In this document: positions 1 to 9,000 of the stretch, in pieces
Position numbering within the stretch: position 1 is the stretch's first letter
Layout of the letters: each line of letters begins with the position of its first letter
Origin: Allacma fusca
Taxonomy: Eukaryota; Arthropoda; Collembola; Symphypleona; Sminthuridae
Assembly (NCBI GenBank): GCA_947179485.1
Contig: CAMXBY010000036.1
Span: forward strand, 1 to 64,000
Direction of reading: 5' to 3'
DNA: 64,000 bases
The notes under the pieces: generated by a model
Databases searched by the model: none
Seen by the model: the letters and a program-made list of their open reading frames with translations, nothing else
Told to the model about the DNA's origin: nothing
Translations under genes and position numbers: made by a program

Positions 1-164
1 GCTTTGAGTTTCAGGACAAATTGACTTCGCGCCAAGTTTTTTAAAAACGTACGAAGGATTTTTCAGTTGGCAGGTTAGAGTTAAAATTGTACTCAGGGTA
101 TAAGCAATCTAGTTTTAGGTTAATTTCGAAAATCTGGAGGGGACACCAAAAAATGTTTACTTGT
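1..164 (+). mobile_element. Miniature inverted-repeat element, right part (left end outside window)
   Basis: This stretch aligns without large gaps to positions 33,225-33,385, including the right-terminal block GGCACCAAAAAA...TTTACTTGT. The copy at 33,187-33,385 is complete and has inverted ends (ACAAGTGAAAA at the left, TTTACTTGT at the right), so 1-164 is the right part of a second copy. Its last bases ACTTGT directly abut the first codons of the integrase. I could not identify a target-site duplication because the left end lies outside the window. Confidence 0.6.
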
Positions 165-167
165 AAG

Positions 168-1077
168 ATGTACCTTCAGCAATACTATACACCAAACTCA
201 CCCGGATCTTTTGGCGGGGTAAATCGACTGCAAGAATTGAACAAAAACTCTTCTATCACTAACATAAAAACTTTTCTTCATAGTCAGAACGCATATACAC
301 TGCATAAGTTTACACGAAAAAGGTTCACAAGAAGAAAAGTTTCATCACCATACAGAAATTATTTATGGCAGATATACTACAGATGGATAAGCTATCTCAC
401 CATAATCATGGTTATAAATATATTCTCTGCATAATTGACGTTGCAAGTCGCTACACGTATGCAAAATGTTTAAAAAAGAAAACGAGGTTACTCGAGGGTT
501 CTCAAAAATAGTTACTTTAGAGAATAGACCAAAATACTTGCAAGTGGATCGTGGGCTAGAATTCTATAACGGCTCATTCCAGGAGTTTTTAAAACTACAT
601 AGCATTGTTATGTTCAGTAATTATTCAGTTTTTAAAGCGTGTGTTATTGAAAGGTTCAATTCAACACTGATGTCTCGAATAAGCAAATATTTTACACACT
701 TCAAAACGAAACGTTACTATGTTATATTGGATGACGTTATATACTCTTATAACCATACAAAACATCGAGGGTTGGGAATGAGACCATCCGAAGTAACAAA
801 ATTTACAGAAATGGATGCATGGTCTAATTTACACAGAGATATGTTTAATAAACGCTGGAAAAATGCTTCTCTTAAAATAATTGATTATGTAAGAGTTTTA
901 AAAGTTAAAAATAATTTTGAAAAGGGGTATACTAAACGATTTACAGACGAAATTTACTTAATTAGTTCTATTGTACCAGGATTCCCAACTACATATACAC
1001 TTAAAACAGCAGAAAATAATAAATTAAATGGTATGTTCTATGAACAGGAATTATGTAAAGTAATAATTAGTGAATGA
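168..1077 (+). pseudogene. Polinton/Maverick retroviral-type integrase, frameshifted
   Basis: This is a DDE integrase (rve fold) of the Polinton/Maverick type, which inserts element DNA into the host genome. The N-terminal part (168 to about 370) has the family signature YYTPNSPGSFGGVNRL followed by YTLHKFTRKRF. The first catalytic Asp region (ADILQMD) lies in another frame just after position 370, so there is a frameshift there. A second shift near 466 returns to the frame that runs to the stop at 1077. That frame holds the second Asp (VDRGLEFYN) and the catalytic Glu (IERFNSTL). The C-terminus has the FEKGYTKRFTDE region and an FYEQEL end typical of Polinton integrases. The likely start is the ATG at 168, four bases after the end of a miniature element. 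All three catalytic acidic positions are visible, but the reading frame is broken twice. The family call is firm; function is lost unless these shifts are assembly errors. Confidence 0.93.
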
Positions 1078-1128
1078 GTAATGAGCGTATATGTTATTCT
1101 GAAACCTTTTGCATGATTTGTAGTTTAT

Positions 1129-1140
1129 TTTATATAAAGT
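1129..1140 (+). promoter_or_regulatory. TATA-like sequence upstream of the penton gene
   Basis: TTTATATAAAG lies in the 255-bp non-coding gap between the integrase stop and the next start codon, about 200 bp upstream of that start. It resembles a TATA box, but the whole region is AT-rich, so this is a weak call. Similar TATAAAA words occur in the gap at 2,041-2,292, ahead of the ATPase fragment. Confidence 0.2.
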
Positions 1141-1332
1141 TGTTTGAGAGTTGATTTTAGTGCAGTTAGTATGATTTAGGTTTTAACTAATGGTAAGGAA
1201 TCGAATCCAGGTAGGTAAGACTCATTAAAATCAGCTCGCCTTAAAAAGAAAAACAACATGGCTACTTTTTGCATAAAATTGAATACATACAGTTAATGTA
1301 TTCAGTACCATTCAAAAAGCTATGTTGCAAAC

Positions 1333-2040
1333 ATGTCTCTGTTTATTACGTTTAACTCATGTCATTCTGCAGACTACTTTAATAATATTCATTCAACAAA
1401 TTTCCAAGTTTAGCTACCAACACAAATTGACGCATTAGTGAACGATTATGAGATTGCTTTAATTAATCTGAATTTTAAACCCAAAAATAATCACACCTGG
1501 AAGATTGTTTTTCAAAACGATGACAATGTAACGATTTCTGAAATAGATATTCCTCATTTTGAAAACAATACAATTGAGGATTATATAAGCTTAATCAACA
1601 CTTGTGTTAATAATTTAGTTACTGGGTTTAATTTTAAGTATCATGTTGTGAAAAATAGAGTTCTGGTTGAAGTGCCAGCTCATACTTCTGCTTTGTTACC
1701 ATCTGAGCTGGCTTTACAATTAGGCTTTATTCAACCATTATTAAAAAATAGGATGTATGCAATAAATCCTCCAGATATACATTATGAAAATGTGTATATT
1801 TATTGTAATATTATACAGCCTCAAATATTTGGTGACAAAATGCAAAAGTTTCTTAGATGTGTTAATGAACCATTGGTTTCTAATCTACCAAAGAACATTC
1901 CTTTTTTGAACCCATATTTTGTTAAAGTTCAAAAACATTCATTTAGAAATATAAATATTAAGTTGTGTGATGTAAATGGTAATGAGCTTGCTCTCTCCAG
2001 CTTAATTGAAGTAACATTACAACTTAGAAATATTACATAA
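1333..2040 (+). pseudogene. Polinton minor capsid (penton-like) protein, one in-frame stop
   Basis: The ATG at 1333 opens a frame with the family's N-terminal pattern: a short beta strand, an SCHSADYFNN segment, then an N-x-F-x-V strand, an LPTQID strand and an EIALINLNF strand. This layout is that of Polinton/adintovirus minor capsid (single jelly-roll, penton-like) proteins, which form the fivefold vertices of the particle. A TAG at 1411-1413 (codon 27) interrupts the frame; beyond it the frame is open to 2040, giving about 235 codons in all, close to the usual size. Without the TAG being noticed, the gene would wrongly be started at a GTG at 1438. It lies between integrase and packaging ATPase, a common Polinton order. 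The assignment rests on pattern and context; no catalytic residues exist to check. Confidence 0.78.
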
Positions 2041-2292
2041 TAAGAAATGCAGTGTCCAACCTTAAGTGCTATAATAATTAACTTTTATAAAAGATTATTC
2101 AAAGCTGAGACAGCAATTGCTATAAAATTATAATGCTATAACTATTGCTCTGATTGCAGATTAAAACGTTTTACGTTCTATTTCATCGCTAAACGTTTTT
2201 GTATTAGTCACTCGAAAAACATTAAAATATAGTCATGCTAAACAATATAAAAAATCAACGAGTCATTTTATTTTGCTTTAGTTGACAGTGCA

Positions 2293-2496
2293 ATGGAGAT
2301 AAACGATTTTTATGATGCTGAACCTGTACTGCATGCACCTTTTACCATGACAGTAGCTGGTTGCACAATGTCAGGGAAAACCATTTTTACTATAAAATTA
2401 CTTCAAAATTCTCTTATCTCTTTATTAATTTGCACTCTCGCGGACACGATCACTTGCGTGTTCGTAGTGGTACATTACCGAATGAAAATTCTGTAA
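2293..2496 (+). pseudogene. FtsK/HerA-type genome packaging ATPase, truncated after Walker A
   Basis: The frame begins with MEINDFYDAEPVLHAPFTM and reaches a clear Walker A loop, AGCTMSGKTIFTIKLLQN, at about residues 22-39. This arrangement (H-x-F-x-M followed by a P-loop close to the N-terminus) is that of the A32/FtsK-like packaging ATPases of Polintons and related viruses, which drive DNA into the capsid. Family members are usually over 200 residues and carry Walker B and arginine-finger motifs. Here the frame ends after 67 codons, and nothing resembling the rest is found before the next gene starts 18 bp later. An internal deletion of most of the gene is the simplest reading. The remaining part cannot be an active motor. 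Confidence 0.82.
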
Positions 2497-2514
2497 TAAA
2501 TTTACCCAGTTGAC

Positions 2515-3012
2515 ATGAAATATGTCAAAGATTTTGAAGGGTTTCAAGTTAGACGAAAATTTTACGTAAAAGAATTAGCTTACTCATCTATAGATTGTGC
2601 TGTGAAAAAACTATTCTTTTTTAAGCCCCCGTTTCCATGGAGTAGTTTAAGTCCTCGTGATCGAAATTCAGTTTACTACTGTGAAAATGTTTTACATAAA
2701 ATTCGATGGTCTAAAGGCTATTTACCATACAGATGTTTAACTGAAATATTTAAATCAGAATTTCAACCCCAGGACGAGATTTTTGTAAAAGGTCTTGCAA
2801 AAAAAAGTTTTATACAGTCATTACTCCCAACATCAGTTATAACAGATTTATGTGCAATTGACTGCCCTAGCATTACACAGCTTTCGAAAATATATGTTCT
2901 GACTGAGGATTGTATAATACCTAATCATCAAAAGTTCTATCATTGTGCACTAGCAAAAGCAAAGTACTTCTCTTTATGGTTGGGTGATAAACGTAATGAG
3001 CGAGCTACTTAA
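2515..3012 (+). CDS. Polinton-associated hypothetical protein, possible exonuclease-like fold
   Basis: This 165-residue frame starts at an ATG and appears intact. It matches the pattern of a protein often met in insect Polintons: an N-terminal D-x-x-GF followed by a KELA segment, a middle FVKGLAKKSF segment, then an ITDLCAIDCPS segment and a C-terminal H-x-x-CALAKAKYFSLWL. I recall the family but not a proven function. The spacing of an N-terminal acidic residue after a beta strand, a central VKG...K, and a C-terminal His/Cys helix recalls RNase H-fold (DEDD-type) exonucleases. That is my inference; the canonical acidic residues are not all evident. The 3' end overlaps the next gene by 17 bp, suggesting one compact transcription unit. 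Confidence 0.7.
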   Translation: MKYVKDFEGFQVRRKFYVKELAYSSIDCAVKKLFFFKPPFPWSSLSPRDRNSVYYCENVLHKIRWSKGYLPYRCLTEIFKSEFQPQDEIFVKGLAKKSFIQSLLPTSVITDLCAIDCPSITQLSKIYVLTEDCIIPNHQKFYHCALAKAKYFSLWLGDKRNERAT

Positions 3013-3340
3013 CAGGAACAAGACATTCTTTGAGGTAATTGCTAAATCAACTCCATATAAGCGTAAAAAGCTACTTAGATCATGTAGTGTTGATAATGTG
3101 AAAGCACTTACTGAAATTGCGTTGAATACTCTTAAAGGTAACGTGAACACCACAAAAACAGAAAAAGAAAATTTGAGAAAATACCGAAATAAGGTAAGAT
3201 ACCTCGCTAGATTATCCCTCTCGTTTAAAAAGAAAAAAGAATTCTTAGTTAAAAATAGTGGATTTTTAAATCATATAATAAAACCTGTGTTTCATATCCT
3301 ATCCTCAATTATAGCATCAGTGGTTGTTAATAATTTGTAG
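2996..3340 (+). CDS. Polinton late-type small protein, basic with hydrophobic C-terminus
   Basis: The frame starts at ATG 2996, inside the end of the preceding gene, and encodes about 114 residues. It opens with MSELLNRNKTFFEVIAKSTP, then KRKKLLRSCS and ALTEIALNTLKGNV, then a lysine/arginine-rich middle (about residues 45-85) and a hydrophobic C-terminus (LNHIIKPVFHILSSIIASV). This order is shared by a small protein found beside the next gene in many animal Polintons/adintoviruses. A structural or core role is plausible because the basic middle could bind DNA and the hydrophobic tail could touch membrane or capsid, but this is inference. The frame is intact. It ends two bases before the next ATG. 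Confidence 0.7.
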   Translation: MSELLNRNKTFFEVIAKSTPYKRKKLLRSCSVDNVKALTEIALNTLKGNVNTTKTEKENLRKYRNKVRYLARLSLSFKKKKEFLVKNSGFLNHIIKPVFHILSSIIASVVVNNL

Positions 3341-3342
3341 AC

Positions 3343-4149
3343 ATGTCTAAAAGTATGAAGCTAATTCCTGAAGAAGAATATTTACAGCTTCAAAATGCTT
3401 ACAAAAGCTGTAACATTGAAACACTTAGACACCCTGAAATTAAAACATTTAGCGAAAAAGAAGCAGAATCTAAAAGTTTATTAAATTCAGACAGTATACC
3501 TAATGATATTAAACTAGCATTATTTAGCGATTATACCCGAGTCTTAAATAGGAAGCTCAATGAGATTATTGTTGGACCAACTGTCAATACTGACCAACCT
3601 ATAGAACATAAAACAACTGGTGGTGAAGCAACACTTGAACCGAACATAGACTTTGATATAAAAGATAAAATAATTTTAAAATCTATTCCAAACAATTGTC
3701 GAAGTAATGCAGAAGCTCTTATTCTTTATCTAAAGTCTTTCCCAAAAGTAATTAGGTGGGATCAGAAAGGTAGAGTATATCTCAACAACTCTCGGAATTA
3801 TCTTCCCAGTTCCAACATTACGGATTTAGTAAATTATGTTATTCGTCAAAAGTTTTCATTTCCAAATCCTGAAGGTCCTGTAGGGCTTAAACGTTTTAAG
3901 GTTGTTCTGTTAAACACAAATGTACCTCTAACATATGTATCCCCAAAAATGCGAAAGGATTTATCACAGCCAATTGATAAAATATTTTCGCAGAAACCAA
4001 CAGATCGACAAAGCGTAACAGCACCTGTTTCAGTAGAGACACCTATAAATGTATCTGGAACACTAAATACACCCAGCGAGTGTCCAAATACATCTCAACC
4101 AAACAAAGCTTCTGGATTGCTAAACTGGCTGGGAATAGATAAATCATGA
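3343..4149 (+). CDS. Polinton-associated hypothetical protein with SSNITDL motif
   Basis: This intact 268-residue frame begins MSKSMKLIPEEEYLQLQ. It has a probably helical N-terminal third, a low-complexity linker (about residues 80-105), a compact domain around residues 118-200, and a Pro/Ser/Thr-rich tail. The compact domain has an alternating pattern ending in W-D-x-x-G-x-V, followed by SSNITDLVNYV and NTNVPLTYV. The same pairing (a short LIPEEEY start and a late GSNI-DL-like domain) is seen in a protein encoded directly after the preceding small gene in many animal Polintons. Its function is unknown to me. Its stop codon overlaps the IAP start (ATGA at 4146-4149), supporting co-transcription. 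Confidence 0.7.
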   Translation: MSKSMKLIPEEEYLQLQNAYKSCNIETLRHPEIKTFSEKEAESKSLLNSDSIPNDIKLALFSDYTRVLNRKLNEIIVGPTVNTDQPIEHKTTGGEATLEPNIDFDIKDKIILKSIPNNCRSNAEALILYLKSFPKVIRWDQKGRVYLNNSRNYLPSSNITDLVNYVIRQKFSFPNPEGPVGLKRFKVVLLNTNVPLTYVSPKMRKDLSQPIDKIFSQKPTDRQSVTAPVSVETPINVSGTLNTPSECPNTSQPNKASGLLNWLGIDKS

Positions 4150-4890
4150 ATTCAAGATTTAATTTGCATTCGTCCAATGATTGCTATGTGAGAACGGGCA
4201 GTAAACAAATTCGGTATCCTAACTATGTCCTCCTCAAAAACGGCTGGACTCTTTCTCTTTGAAAGACCATTCACATGTCATAAAACCTGAACTCTTAGCC
4301 AATGCTGGGCTTTTCTCGCTCGGGGATGGAGATCGTGTATGCTGCTATTATTGCGGAATATGTCTAAACGAATGGAAGCCAGAGGATGACCCTTTCATAG
4401 AACATATACTTTACTCTCCAACTTGTCCATTTGTACTTATCAACAAGTCAAGAATTAGTACTGCTAAGCGAGAAGGAGAATCTGTGAAAAAGTCAATGAT
4501 AGTAAGTCATTTGTAAATATAAAAACTTTCTCTGATTAATTTTGTGAAATGTATTGCAGTATATTTTACCTAGGATTCAACTTATGATATGCTAGATGAC
4601 GAATTTCAAAATAAACAATATTTAAAGAAGGTATTTTATTAATAATTAATCATGCATATTTATTTCATTATGTATATATATATATATTTACAATTGAATA
4701 ATTTACAGCATTTAGAGGTGTTCTGAGTGTTGTTGAAGAAACGTTATGCAAAATTTGTACATTAATAGATGCAGAGTACCTGATGATACCTTGCCGCCAT
4801 CTAGCCTATTGTATCGACTGCGTGACAACTCAAGAGAAATGTTGCATATGTAGGACCAAGCAAGATTTCATTATGAAAGTGTATAAATAA
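4146..4890 (+). pseudogene. Inhibitor of apoptosis (BIR + RING), spliced, frame disturbed
   Basis: IAPs block caspases through a BIR domain and ubiquitylate partners through a C-terminal RING. ATG 4146 overlaps the stop of the gene before. The BIR core follows: LANAGLFSLGDGDRVCCYYCG with the zinc ligands C-x2-C, then W-x5-DP, H and C (to about 4435). A frameshift near 4236-4240 separates the start from the BIR. The first exon ends at 4501, followed by GTAAGT. A short second exon (4574-4630) is bounded by TTTTACCTAG and GTATTT. The third exon begins after TTTACAG (4709) and encodes a RING with ligands C-x2-C, P-C-x-H-x3-C-x2-C and C-x2-C, ending at TAA 4888-4890. The phase of exon 3 does not match exon 2 as I read them, so either a boundary is misplaced or there is further damage. 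Introns in a gene tightly packed among viral genes are notable. Confidence 0.85.
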
Positions 4891-4967
4891 TGCATACTTT
4901 GTATTTTAGCCAGTACTAACTGTAACCTTGTTCAATGAACATCAGGTCCTGCTAATAAAATACTGTA

Positions 4968-5414
4968 ATGAAGACTCATTATACATTTGATCATAGTGCC
5001 TTTTATCACACACTTAATTCCAAAGTAGGATATTCATCACCATTTATACAAAAAGGCAGTGGATTAGGTGGAGTTTGCAAAAAATTTATTAGGTATATAC
5101 TTCCAATACTTAAACATCACGTTGTACCACATTTAAAGACAGCAGCGATACAAGCAGCTAGTGACATCATTGAAGGAAAACAAGGTATAAAAGCTGCCAT
5201 TTTAGAGCAGCGAGCTCAGTTAAAATCTAAACTCCAAGCTGAAGCCAACAACGTATACTCGGGAATGAAGCAACGAGGAGGAGGTATATCTCGAAAACGG
5301 AAAAACACCACGATTGACTGTTTAAACAGTATTCCCAAAAAACGTAAAAAAGCAAATAAGTCTAAAAAGACGAAAAAGAAAAAATATAAAACAAAATTTG
5401 ATTACTTATCATAA
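4968..5414 (+). CDS. Basic core / pVI-like virion protein
   Basis: This 148-residue frame is intact. It has a glycine-bearing segment (IQKGSGLGGV, about residues 28-37), then an amphipathic hydrophobic stretch (KKFIRYILPILKHHVVPHLK), an Ala/Gln/Lys helix, an RGGGISRKRK turn, and a strongly basic C-terminus ending in several Lys/Arg clusters. The layout is that of a small protein encoded just before the major capsid gene in adintoviruses and many Polintons. It resembles adenovirus pVI or core peptides in having a membrane-active-looking helix plus a basic tail. Role in DNA condensation or capsid-membrane interaction is inferred. Its stop TAA shares the A with the ATG of the capsid gene (TAATG at 5412-5416), a tight coupling typical of a polycistronic viral unit. 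Confidence 0.72.
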   Translation: MKTHYTFDHSAFYHTLNSKVGYSSPFIQKGSGLGGVCKKFIRYILPILKHHVVPHLKTAAIQAASDIIEGKQGIKAAILEQRAQLKSKLQAEANNVYSGMKQRGGGISRKRKNTTIDCLNSIPKKRKKANKSKKTKKKKYKTKFDYLS

Positions 5415-6025
5415 TGGCTTTGATAAATACTGTATCGGATCCGAGCTTACGTTCTAACGTAAATTTGTTTAATTTACCACTAACTGACTGTACTGTAGAT
5501 TTCAGTCTTTACGCAGATTATAAACCAATAATTAATACAGCAGATTCAAATGGGAAGATTGAATTCAGGATTGTCGGAAATGCAGACCAGTATCTTGATT
5601 TTTCAGATTCATTTATGTATTTAGTTATACAAGTTGTAAACGATGCGTGCGATCTAGTTAGCAGTCAAGATATTAGTACGTCTAATCTCATATTGCATTT
5701 ACTATTCAGTCAAGTGGAATTATTTTCTAATTCAAAAGTTATCAGCACTTCAAATAATTGCTATCCTTATAAAGCATACCTTGAGAAAGTCCTATCATAT
5801 AGTAGTGACTTTTTTACCTCACAAGCAAAGTGCTCTGGATGGTATGCAGACACAGACAAATTTAAGATTGCAGATTCAAATACAGGTTATGCATCAAGAA
5901 AGGAGCTCATTAAGAATTCTCAAAAATTAGAGCTGATTGACCGATTACACATTGATTTATCTACACAGGCCAGATACATGCTGAATAATATGGATTTTAC
6001 TTTGAGCTTAACCTATAATGATTAA
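5414..6025 (+). pseudogene. Major capsid protein (F54H12.2-type hexon), C-terminal half missing
   Basis: The protein opens MALINTVSDPSLRSNVNLF and continues with FSLYADYKPI, a DQYLDFSDSFMYL strand, NLILHLLFSQVELFSN and YPYKAYLEKVLSYS. This is the N-terminal part of the double jelly-roll capsid protein of adintoviruses/Polintons, widely annotated in animals as an uncharacterised F54H12.2-like protein. Family members are usually over 400 residues; this frame stops after 203. The last codons lie antisense to the 3' end of the DNA polymerase gene (stop at 5997-5999), and the C-terminal jelly-roll cannot be found. A deletion that joined the capsid gene directly to the polymerase tail explains this. 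The residual protein could not form a normal hexon. Confidence 0.85.
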
Positions 6026-9000
6026 ATGCTAGTGTGCTTATTCCATCGTCTAGAATATAACGCTTAAGGTCTAAACAATTCAAACTAAGTTTATGCTTAA
6101 TGCTAACACTGTAAATCTTATGTTTAAAGGAACGTATTTGAACCATGTTGGTATAAACTTTTTTAGAGCTGTATAAAGCTTCTAAGTATTTATCATGGTG
6201 TAAAAATTGATTAATTACTGACTTTTTTGTGCCTTTGCACGCTTTTTTCTTAATTCATTACCAGATATTGAATACATTTTGTTAGAAAGTCCTACAAATT
6301 CTTCTAGTATCTTACCCTGTGCCTCATCCTTCATTTTCCCGAGTTCTTTCTTATTTTTAGGTGAATACAACAAATGATTGCTTGGATAATCACTAGTATC
6401 ATATAAATGTTCCATTTTCTTCATATCTACATAAATATCATCTGTCTTTACATGATACATTAGTGAGTCCGTATCACTTGCCAGAAGCATAGTTTTATCT
6501 TTATAACTTGGTAACCATACATTATAATGAAAGTCAAACATGTAAATTTTACTTAATTCTAAAATTGTAAATCCTACATAAATAGGCTTATTCAGTAGAA
6601 CAGATTTTTTCTCCATTGAAAACATGATAAGGTCTTCATCAATAACATCTCATTGCTTACAACGTGTATCCGAAGCATACTTAACCGATTGATCATAATC
6701 TTTAGAGAATTTAGTAATACAATGCTTGCGAACATTTTCACAAGTCTTGCCAAAGAAGGCATTTATAATCAACTTATAGAAACTTTTTTCAAACTCTGAT
6801 TTGCTTTGTTTCCTCAAATTAATATTTAGTAAAATAAATGACTTCAGCCAATCACTTTGCTTAAATTTTAAAATTCGGTGTACTTTTTTAAGCTTCATTC
6901 CATGCTTAATATAAAATTTTAAATTACGATAGTGAACTGCATACTTAGTTCTGGCCCCAAGATGCCCAATAAGTTTTTCATTTACATGAAACTTTCCATC
7001 ATAACATAGATGTTTTTGATATTCCGAAATCATATCTTCGGTAACATTCATTCTCTCTGGTGCCATAGTGTAGCTATTATGCAAATCATGCAACTCATCT
7101 GGATATTCTAAGTCAACCTCTAAAATGTATCCATAATCATTATCGTCACTTATATCCACAACATTGAAATCCCTGATAGACTCTCTATCTAACCATTCAA
7201 AGTCAGACACAGGTAGATAATCGCACATGGCTGTGCCATACAGAGAATTTTTATCTAAATACATTATGTATAATTTTTCATCATCTTGATTAAACGATTC
7301 CATATATGGATTATTTGCATGAGCATATCTGTGATATTAGACTCATTCCACCTCGGATCCCGTTTTGTATGAAATTATTCATATCAATATCAGTTAACAA
7401 TTCCAGTTCTATGCCAGTTGACTTCAAGCCACATGCTCAGATTAATCCAGGCAAGCTATAAAAATGAACTGGATCAAGTTTAAAATTGCTTAAAGCTACA
7501 GTGCGAAAGTTTTCGAAAATACAAACTAAAAGTAATACATCTGTTCTAAGGTAGACATCATGATAATCTCCTAAGGTTTTACATTTAAAAGCTTCCCATA
7601 TATGTGAAGCATGTTTATAATCGTCTGTTGAACATTCTTCGTTTTTCAGTCTATTATAGAATTCCTCTATTTTTGGTAAAGAATTAAGTTTAAACTTATT
7701 TTCATTGTCCATATAGTCATAACAATATACCCCCTTACGAATTAGGAATTCTATTTTTTCCTCTTCATTTATAACTTGGTACATAAGGTCTAACTTTCTT
7801 CTACGATCTAATGCTGGATCACATCCAATATTATATTGTAGCAAATTATTTGTCAACACTTCTAAACTGCTATTTAAAAATTGGAAACTATCAATAAAAT
7901 AAAAATTATCCGAGATAAGGCTTAAGAAACGTTCTGAATTATTCGGAATTACATCAATTTTTCCGTCAAAAAACTTTAACCCTTGAACCATCAAATGTGA
8001 GTCATAATTACGAAAACCATGCAAAATAACTGGAATTTTCTTTTGCTGTTGGTAGTTCAGGTTGCATACTGTGTGGCTTACTCCGCGAAACTTTCCTAAG
8101 ATTATACAAATATATAACTCAGTATTAAATTATGAGGTTAGTAATTCTTCGACATTGCTTCATCCTTACTTTTAAATTTTGAAAATGTATAAACAACAAA
8201 CCTGTTCGATGGCAGTGATCAGAACATCTATCGTCTTCTAGTTTTTTGTTACAAATATGACAGTCAGTCTCTGCCCAGAATCTTTCCCAGTCAGAATCGT
8301 TGGATGTGGGTCCCACATCATAATGGTATAGCTTTGCTACCATGTCAGAAATGCACTACAGCAAATAGAGTAATACCATTACTAATTGTAATTACATGAT
8401 GAATTTTTACCATACTACATTTTGTATAACGTTGATAAATACTATACAAATAAAAATTGTACTTACAACTAGATGGTTGTAGAAAACCTGAAGAGCATCC
8501 GCGCCACGGTACAGAAATTCTTTGATTAGGCATCCATCATCTCTTACTAACGCATATGAGAAGCTACAAGGTACATGCTCTGACTCTTTTTTTAGCTTAC
8601 TTGCCTGATTACTTGTATCATCTAATGGTACTATTAAACACTCGAAATCTACATAAAGGACAAACCCTGCTTTTAGTTGCTTTGAATACTGATTAAACTT
8701 CAACACTGGTTTTTTCCCATCCTCCACCTTTGGGAGAATAACTTTCTGTGTTTTAAATGTTTTACAAAGTACTATATGATCCTCTAAATCTGTTGTTCTT
8801 GAAAATTGCTGCAAGCAATTAAAACACAAAAGTTTCTTATGATGGTTGTGCTTTCCTGTTAACTTAGATAAGTTATTAATCGCAGCAAAATGTGTTAATT
8901 CCTTTTCAAAATTATTTAGTACTAACAAATTTACTGTTTGCCAATCATGATTATAATTGTTGAGGGAAATTCTAACTGGTATCAAGCCCTCATCATCTGA

